From Levilinea sp. (lineage in GTDB: Bacteria; Chloroflexota; Anaerolineae; Anaerolineales; Anaerolineaceae): a DNA stretch of 64,000 bases. Position 1 is the stretch's first letter. Each line of letters opens with the position of its first letter. Location of the stretch: NCBI GenBank assembly GCA_029975215.1, contig JARKPO010000087.1, positions 1 to 64,000 of the forward strand, given 5' to 3'. This document shows positions 59,866 to 64,000 of the stretch, in pieces. The translations under genes were made by a program, and so were the position numbers. Under the pieces are notes generated by a model that worked only from the letters and a program-made list of their open reading frames with translations, was not told the DNA's origin and searched no databases.

Positions 59866-60742
59866 AGTCACGGCGGAAGACTTCTTCCAGGCTGAGCGAC
59901 TGGCTGAGCATATCGGTAACGCGGTACTGACTGGCCAGCTTGAGCAGGGTGTCGGGGTCGCCGCGCACCGTGCAGGAAAGAGAATGAGGGGTAATGTGCA
60001 GGTCCTGCAGGTTGGGCAGGGCGTCAAAGGCGCCCGCCGGAACCGGCGTGGCGAAGCGCATCTCAATGCGCCGCAGGGCGCGGGCGCGCAGGTGTACCCC
60101 GCGTTCCACCGCCATCACCTGCCCGCCGTAGAGCACGGCGACGCGGTCGCACAGACGTTCCATCTCACACACCGAGTTGGAAGCCAGGAACACCGTGCGC
60201 CCTTCCTGGCGCACCTCAGCGATCAACTGATAGAGGGCCTGCTGCGTGGCCAAATCCAGGCCGCGGCTGGGCTCATCCAATAAGATCAATTCGGGGCGGT
60301 GCATGAAGGCTTGAATCAGCCCCACTTTGCGGCGTTCCAGGGCTGGCATGTCGCCGATCTTTTGATCCACGTCCAACCCAAAGCGCTCGATCAGGCCGTC
60401 CACGTAGGTCCAATCCAGCTTGCCGCGCAAATTCTCAAAAGAACGCAGGGCGGCGCGGCCGGTTTGGTGGGCGAAGAAATCAAATTCCCCCGGTAAATAA
60501 CCCACCTGGCGGCGAACTTTCAGGCTGTCCAGGCGGCTGTCGAGGCCCAACACCAGGGCGCGGCCCGAAGTGGGGCGTACGAAATCCAGCAGTAAACGGA
60601 TGGTGGTGGTTTTGCCGGAACCGTCTGGGCCCAGGAAGCCAAAAATCTCTCCCGGTTCAACCTCTAACATCAGATCCCGTACGCCGAGATGGCGGCCGTA
60701 CATCTTGGTCAAATTTTCGGTGCGGATCACCAGATAGCGCAT
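59843..60742 (-). CDS. ABC transporter ATPase with degenerate signature and H-loop
   Basis: 299 residues of the DrrA/CcmA (ABC-2 exporter) type. Walker A is GPDGSGKTT and Walker B LILLDEPSRGLD, both intact. The signature that normally reads LSxGxxQ is DMPALERRKVGLIQAF, lacking Ser-Gly, and the H-loop reads FLASNSVCEMERLCDR with Asn (60176-60178, minus) in place of His. It may bind ATP but hydrolyse slowly, or rely on an unlisted partner site. The C-terminal ~90 residues are the usual regulatory extension. Co-transcribed with the permease. Confidence 0.88.
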   Translation of the reverse strand: MRYLVIRTENLTKMYGRHLGVRDLMLEVEPGEIFGFLGPDGSGKTTTIRLLLDFVRPTSGRALVLGLDSRLDSLKVRRQVGYLPGEFDFFAHQTGRAALRSFENLRGKLDWTYVDGLIERFGLDVDQKIGDMPALERRKVGLIQAFMHRPELILLDEPSRGLDLATQQALYQLIAEVRQEGRTVFLASNSVCEMERLCDRVAVLYGGQVMAVERGVHLRARALRRIEMRFATPVPAGAFDALPNLQDLHITPHSLSCTVRGDPDTLLKLASQYRVTDMLSQSLSLEEVFRRDYGITCAA

Positions 60743-60779
60743 CGCTCGCCTCCTTCACAGGGACTGCGGTTTCAAACAA

Positions 60780-60812
60780 AGCGCCGGTTGGAGCGGAGGT
60801 CCAACCGGCGCT
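60780..60812 (-). terminator. Terminator/attenuator between gbsR and the ABC genes
   Basis: AGCGCCGGTTGGA pairs with TCCAACCGGCGCT (13 bp, 7-nt loop), followed on the minus strand by TTGTTTG. It would end the regulator transcript ahead of the ABC genes, or act as an attenuator. Confidence 0.75.
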
Positions 60813-60840
60813 GGAAACGCGCAGGGGGCGGCAGGGCGAA

Positions 60841-61365
60841 TCAGGACCCTGGACCGGCCAAGACCTCCGAACGGGATTGCCACTCGTCTCGGGTGCGCTG
60901 GAGGATGGTTTCCACCATGCCCACCCAATCCATGAGTGATTGCAGGCGCGGCCGAGCGGGATGTTCTGGATGTAAACCCTCCAGGCCCTCTTCCGCCAGT
61001 TCCTTCAAGGGAAGAATGGCAGCCAGGCGCATTTCGAGCGTGTTCTGCCAGGCGAGATCCGAAAGGACGTAGTAGTCCACCCGGTCCCCCGGCAGGGACA
61101 CCTTCTCGACCAGTTCAGCCATGAGCAGCGTGCGCAAATTGGTGGAAATGCTGCTTCGGCTGACCTGCAGGGCCTCGGCCATCTCTTCCGAAGACACCGG
61201 TCGCGGCGTTACCAGGAGATAGCCAACAATCCGCCCGCCGATGCGGGACACGCCGTAATCCTGGTAAAGCAACCCCATATTTTCAACGAACTGGGATAGA
61301 GTCTGTCTATCCTCCCCCTTCGAGGGAGGATTATCCGCAGACTCACCCGAGCTTTCCAGCTCCAT
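60841..61365 (-). CDS. GbsR/MarR-type winged-helix regulator
   Basis: 174 residues. LYQDYGVSRIGGRIVGYLLVTPRPVSSEEMAEALQVSRSSISTNLRTL is the GbsR/MarR winged-helix pattern, with the recognition helix at RSSIS. A C-terminal helical part follows. It lies upstream of the ABC exporter genes and divergent to a chagasin-like gene; a 21-bp palindrome between the two promoters is a probable target. The ATG is preceded by GGAGCG. Confidence 0.88.
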   Translation of the reverse strand: MELESSGESADNPPSKGEDRQTLSQFVENMGLLYQDYGVSRIGGRIVGYLLVTPRPVSSEEMAEALQVSRSSISTNLRTLLMAELVEKVSLPGDRVDYYVLSDLAWQNTLEMRLAAILPLKELAEEGLEGLHPEHPARPRLQSLMDWVGMVETILQRTRDEWQSRSEVLAGPGS

Positions 61366-61441
61366 CCAAACGCTCCTTCACAAAATCCAAAAAATGTGTT
61401 TATTTTCTGGCCAACAACGCTTGGGTGTTCTCACCAGTAGC

Positions 61442-61470
61442 ATTATAGTCGCTCCTGTTATTTCTGTCAA
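61442..61470 (-). promoter_or_regulatory. Consensus promoter of gbsR-like gene
   Basis: On the minus strand TTGACA (61465-61470), 17-bp spacer, TATAAT (61442-61447): a perfect sigma-70 consensus. Leader ~70 nt. Confidence 0.9.
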
Positions 61471-61481
61471 TACTGAAACAA

Positions 61482-61502
61482 CTGTATTTGCTGTAAATAC
61501 AG
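61482..61502. promoter_or_regulatory. 21-bp palindrome between divergent promoters
   Basis: CTGTATTT-GCTGT-AAATACAG, perfect 8-bp arms, centred between the two -35 boxes. A fitting operator for the GbsR/MarR-type regulator, acting on both directions (inference). Confidence 0.7.
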
Positions 61503-61524
61503 AATCGCATGAAATAAAAGCCAC

Positions 61525-61554
61525 TTGACCTACCCGCTGCAACCTCCCTATAAT
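61525..61554 (+). promoter_or_regulatory. Promoter of the chagasin-like gene
   Basis: TTGACC (61525-61530), 18-bp spacer, TATAAT (61549-61554), 22 bp before the start codon. Confidence 0.8.
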
Positions 61555-61576
61555 GAATGTAAAAGGAGGATGGACG

Positions 61577-61921
61577 ATGGATTCCAACCTCGAAGCAAAG
61601 CATATATTGGCCGAAGGCGACCGCGGCAAGAAAATTCAGCTCCAGGCAGGCGAAAGCATCACCGTGGTGCTTTCCGGAAACCCTTCCACAGGGTTTGACT
61701 GGAGCGTGGCCGAGATGAATCCCGAAATTTTGAACCTGGAAGAACGCCAATTCCAACCTGCCAACCCGCATGTGGGCAGCGGCGGGCAGGTGCGGCTGCA
61801 TTTTTGCGCGGTAGGCTCGGGCCGTACGCGCCTGAAGCTGCACTACCGCCGCTCATGGGAGACAGAAAAACGCCCCTTGCGCACCTGGTATGTCACCCTG
61901 CAAATTCAAGGAGAAGACTAA
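61577..61921 (+). CDS. Chagasin-like (I42) cysteine-protease inhibitor
   Basis: 114 residues, one chagasin/ICP domain. The three inhibitory loops are visible: GNPSTGFDW (family NPTTGY), GSGGQVRLHF and RRSWETEKRPLRTWYV (RPW-type loop). Family members block papain-like proteases. No signal peptide is seen, so it would act in the cytosol, unlike many secreted members. AGGAGG lies nine bases before ATG 61577. It is divergent from the regulator and shares the palindrome-containing region. Confidence 0.88.
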   Translation: MDSNLEAKHILAEGDRGKKIQLQAGESITVVLSGNPSTGFDWSVAEMNPEILNLEERQFQPANPHVGSGGQVRLHFCAVGSGRTRLKLHYRRSWETEKRPLRTWYVTLQIQGED

Positions 61922-61926
61922 AGCAA

Positions 61927-61955
61927 GCCCCCCAGGCAAAATACACCCGGGGGGC
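61927..61955. terminator. Terminator between the chagasin-like gene and glpX
   Basis: GCCCCCC (61927-61933) pairs with GGGGGGC (61949-61955) with inner GG/CC pairs. On the minus strand TTGCTTT follows, serving glpX; it may also serve the convergent gene. Confidence 0.7.
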
Positions 61956-61981
61956 ATCAACCCGCAGCCAGCGCAGACGCG

Positions 61982-62968
61982 CTAGTATTCGATGGCGCTG
62001 ATTTGGGTGAGCTTGGCCAGGCGGTGGGTGGAGGTGATGCGGCGCACCGTGCCGGTCAGCCCGCGCATCACGATGCTGTCGGTCACCGCCCCGCCCGCGA
62101 AGTAATCCACCCCGCGCAGCAAATCGCCGTTGGTCAGGCCGGTGGCAGCAAAAAAGACATCATCCGAAGATACCAGGGTATCCATAGTCAGGACTTTGTT
62201 AAAGTCAATGCCCGCCTCATCCCCACGGCGGCGCTCTTCGTCGTTGCGCGCCACCAGCAAGCCCTGGATGTTGCCGCCCGCTGCGCGCAGGGCGCAGGCT
62301 GCCAATACGCCCTCAGGCGTGCCGCCGATGCCCAGGAGCACATCAATGCCCGAATCCGGCAAAGCGGTCATCAAGGCCCCGGCCACATCCCCATCGGGGA
62401 TCAGGCGGATGCGCGCGCCGCAGCGCCGCACCTCGGCGATCATCTCCTCATGGCGGGGACGGTCCAAAATGACTACCGTCAGGTCTTTCACATCTTCACC
62501 TCTGGCCCTGGCAATGGCGTTGAGGTTGTCGGTGATCGAGGCGCGGATGTCAATCACATCCCGCGCCTGGGGGCCGACTGCGATTTTCTTCATGTACACA
62601 TACGGGCCGGGGTTAAACATGGCGCCGCGCGGGGCCAGAGCCACGGTGGTGATAGAGTTTTGCAATCCCAGCGCCAGCGGGCGCGTGCCGTCAATGGGGT
62701 CCACGGCAATATCCACCATCGGCGGGTCGCCTGTGCCCAGCTTCTCGCCATTGTACAGCATGGGCGCCTCATCTTTTTCGCCCTCGCCGATCACAATAAC
62801 CCCGTCCATTTGGATGGAATTGAGCACCAGGCGCATTCCATTGACCGCAGCGCGGTCCGCGGCGATTTTATCTCCGCGGCCCATATAACGGCCAGCCCCC
62901 AGGGCAGCAGCTTCGGTCACCCGGACCAGTTCCAGAGCCAGGTTACGAGTGGGGCGTGTGTCAATCAT
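61982..62968 (-). CDS. glpX: Fructose-1,6-bisphosphatase class II
   Basis: 328 residues. KIAADRAAVNGMRLVLN, VIGEGEKDEAPMLYNGEKLG, DIAVDPIDGTRPLALG and LLGIGGTPEGVLAACALRA are the GlpX motifs, with the metal-binding Asp/Glu residues present. It makes fructose 6-phosphate in gluconeogenesis. GAGGAGG precedes the ATG. Separated from cdsA by 119 bp on the same strand. Confidence 0.96.
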   Translation of the reverse strand: MIDTRPTRNLALELVRVTEAAALGAGRYMGRGDKIAADRAAVNGMRLVLNSIQMDGVIVIGEGEKDEAPMLYNGEKLGTGDPPMVDIAVDPIDGTRPLALGLQNSITTVALAPRGAMFNPGPYVYMKKIAVGPQARDVIDIRASITDNLNAIARARGEDVKDLTVVILDRPRHEEMIAEVRRCGARIRLIPDGDVAGALMTALPDSGIDVLLGIGGTPEGVLAACALRAAGGNIQGLLVARNDEERRRGDEAGIDFNKVLTMDTLVSSDDVFFAATGLTNGDLLRGVDYFAGGAVTDSIVMRGLTGTVRRITSTHRLAKLTQISAIEY

Positions 62969-63087
62969 TGCAATCCTCCTCTTCCATAGGCCAGCCCGCG
63001 GGCAGACTGGATCAGTTGGGAAACGTTACAATGCAGACGATGGCGTTCGATTGAGGCAAAACTACATATTCAGCTGTAAAAGAGGGG

Positions 63088-63894
63088 CTACCCCAGCCAC
63101 AGCACCAGATAGTATCCCAGGGTGACCGCCCAAATCCACGAATCCACACGGTCCATGATGCCGCCGTGGCCGGGGAGGAGTTTTCCAGAATCTTTGACCC
63201 CAAACTGACGCTTGAGCATACTTTCGCCCAGATCACCCAGGGGGGTAAGGACAGCCATGACCAGCCCGATTTGCAGACCGTGCAGGGGGGTGACAGCCGG
63301 GGTGCGCAAGTGCCACAGGGCGGCCAGCAGGGGGGTCAGCAGAGCCGCCGCGGCCATACCGCCCAGGTAGCCTTCCCAGGTTTTCTTGGGGCTGACGCGC
63401 GAACACAGCGGGCGCTTGCCAAAGCGGCGGCCGATGATGTACGCGCCTGCATCCGCGGCCCACACCGCCGGCAGCACCACCAACACCCACCACTGTCCGT
63501 CGGGCAGGCTGCGCAGGGAAACAAAATAGGCCCCCAACCAACCCAGATACAGCACGCTGGAGAGGACCATGCCAAAATCACTGGCGGAAGTCTGACTGCC
63601 GCGCTGCTGGGCCACCACCTGAAAAGCCATGGCCAGCAGAACGATCAACGTCAGGATCCAATCGGAATGGGTGAACCCCCAGGCCTGGCGCGCCAGGATC
63701 AGAGCCGCCACCCCGGCCAGGGGCAGCACCGCTGCCGAACCGCGCGCACCGGGGTGGAAAATGCGCACGTATTCCCAGGCGGCCACGGCCATCACCGCGG
63801 CGATCAGCCCGGCAAAGGGCCAGCCGCCCCAAACCGTGAAGCCCACCACCAGGGGGACCAAAACAATGATGACTTTAAGCCGGTTTGCCAGCAT
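63088..63894 (-). CDS. cdsA: Phosphatidate cytidylyltransferase
   Basis: About 268 residues with ~7 membrane helices. The C-terminal signature SPKKTWEGYLGGMAAAALLTP followed by LGDLGESMLKRQFGVKDSGKLLPGHGGIMDRVDS is diagnostic. It makes CDP-diacylglycerol for phospholipids. The start is uncertain: ATG 63894 has GAGGA ten bases upstream, ATG 63903 too close to it. Either start overlaps the upstream uppS end, indicating translational coupling. Confidence 0.94.
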   Translation of the reverse strand: MLANRLKVIIVLVPLVVGFTVWGGWPFAGLIAAVMAVAAWEYVRIFHPGARGSAAVLPLAGVAALILARQAWGFTHSDWILTLIVLLAMAFQVVAQQRGSQTSASDFGMVLSSVLYLGWLGAYFVSLRSLPDGQWWVLVVLPAVWAADAGAYIIGRRFGKRPLCSRVSPKKTWEGYLGGMAAAALLTPLLAALWHLRTPAVTPLHGLQIGLVMAVLTPLGDLGESMLKRQFGVKDSGKLLPGHGGIMDRVDSWIWAVTLGYYLVLWLG

Positions 63895-64000
63895 GGGCTG
63901 CATTGTCCTCGAAGCATTTGGACAGGCGCCCAAAGCGGCGGTCGCGTTTGCTGTAATCTTCTAACGCGGAGCGCAGCGCCTCTTTATCAAAATCAGGCCA
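63875..64000 (-). CDS. uppS: Isoprenyl (undecaprenyl) diphosphate synthase, C-terminal fragment
   Basis: Only the last 41 codons are in the window; the gene continues to the right. WPDFDKEALRSALEDYSKRDRRFG is the conserved C-terminal end of cis-prenyltransferases, and the uppS-cdsA order is common in bacteria. The final ~18 residues (LSKCFEDNAAHAGKPA) extend beyond the usual end and overlap cdsA. It makes the lipid carrier used by the wall and the glycosyltransferases. Confidence 0.85.
   Translation of the reverse strand, partial: WPDFDKEALRSALEDYSKRDRRFGRLSKCFEDNAAHAGKPA

Overview
The window is GC-rich, densely coding bacterial DNA with no rRNA, tRNA, CRISPR array or phage module that I can see. 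The gene content suggests a member of the Chloroflexota, probably an Anaerolineae-like heterotroph (inference). The main pointers are many GT39-type membrane glycosyltransferases, secreted proteins with Thr/Pro-rich tails, DUF5671, DUF4013 and DUF3592 proteins, SpoVS without a sporulation locus, class II fructose-bisphosphatase, a NucH/ExeM-type secreted nuclease, and a MalEFG-like sugar importer without a local ATPase.

Layout. 1-1400: edge of an IS481-like element, a small ORF against its end, a truncated membrane-protein remnant and an AT-rich foreign-looking membrane gene. 1.4-5.7 kb: glycosyltransferase, Lon-N-domain protein, nitrilase-family hydrolase, YitT. 5.8-9 kb (minus): DUF4013 protein, a class-V aminotransferase homologue lacking its PLP lysine, a small membrane protein, a sortase. 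9-15 kb (plus): envelope cluster of GT39 protein, LCP protein with an 18-bp repeat tail, and a secreted SLT-like protein with an acidic tail. 15-20.4 kb: AmrS, GNAT, SpoVS, deoxynucleoside kinase, DsbA, ferredoxin, glutamate dehydrogenase. 20.7-25.6 kb (minus): gatB followed 10 bp later by pstSCAB. 25.8-28.3 kb: tetR with two coupled SDR genes. 28-34 kb: nicotinate phosphoribosyltransferase, membrane protein, DNPH1-like hydrolase, a candidate ~100-nt RNA, and a 986-aa secreted nuclease. 34.2-39 kb: palindromic repeats, mutarotase-like protein, lipoproteins, GNAT, deaminase. 39.2-46.2 kb: complete hisGDCBHAFIE operon behind a leader peptide with three consecutive His codons and an intrinsic terminator. 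46-48 kb: DUF3592 and M50 protease-TPR. 48.4-54 kb: sugar ABC importer with its LacI regulator and a palindromic operator. 54-59 kb: large membrane proteins. 59-61.9 kb: ABC exporter and GbsR regulator, divergent from a chagasin-like inhibitor. 62-64 kb: glpX, cdsA, 3' end of uppS.

The strongest regulatory observations are the his attenuator and a set of genes whose start codon lies 6-7 nt after a TATAAT-like box without a ribosome binding site, implying leaderless mRNAs. Other well-formed elements are the LacI operator over a TTGACA-17-TATATT promoter, a palindrome between consensus divergent promoters at 61.4-61.6 kb, and a TetR operator. Degenerate proteins worth checking are the lysine-less aminotransferase, an ABC ATPase missing the signature and H-loop residues, and a PstB with Ser at the Q-loop. 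Function assignments rest on motif and family recognition by eye; no database search was run.
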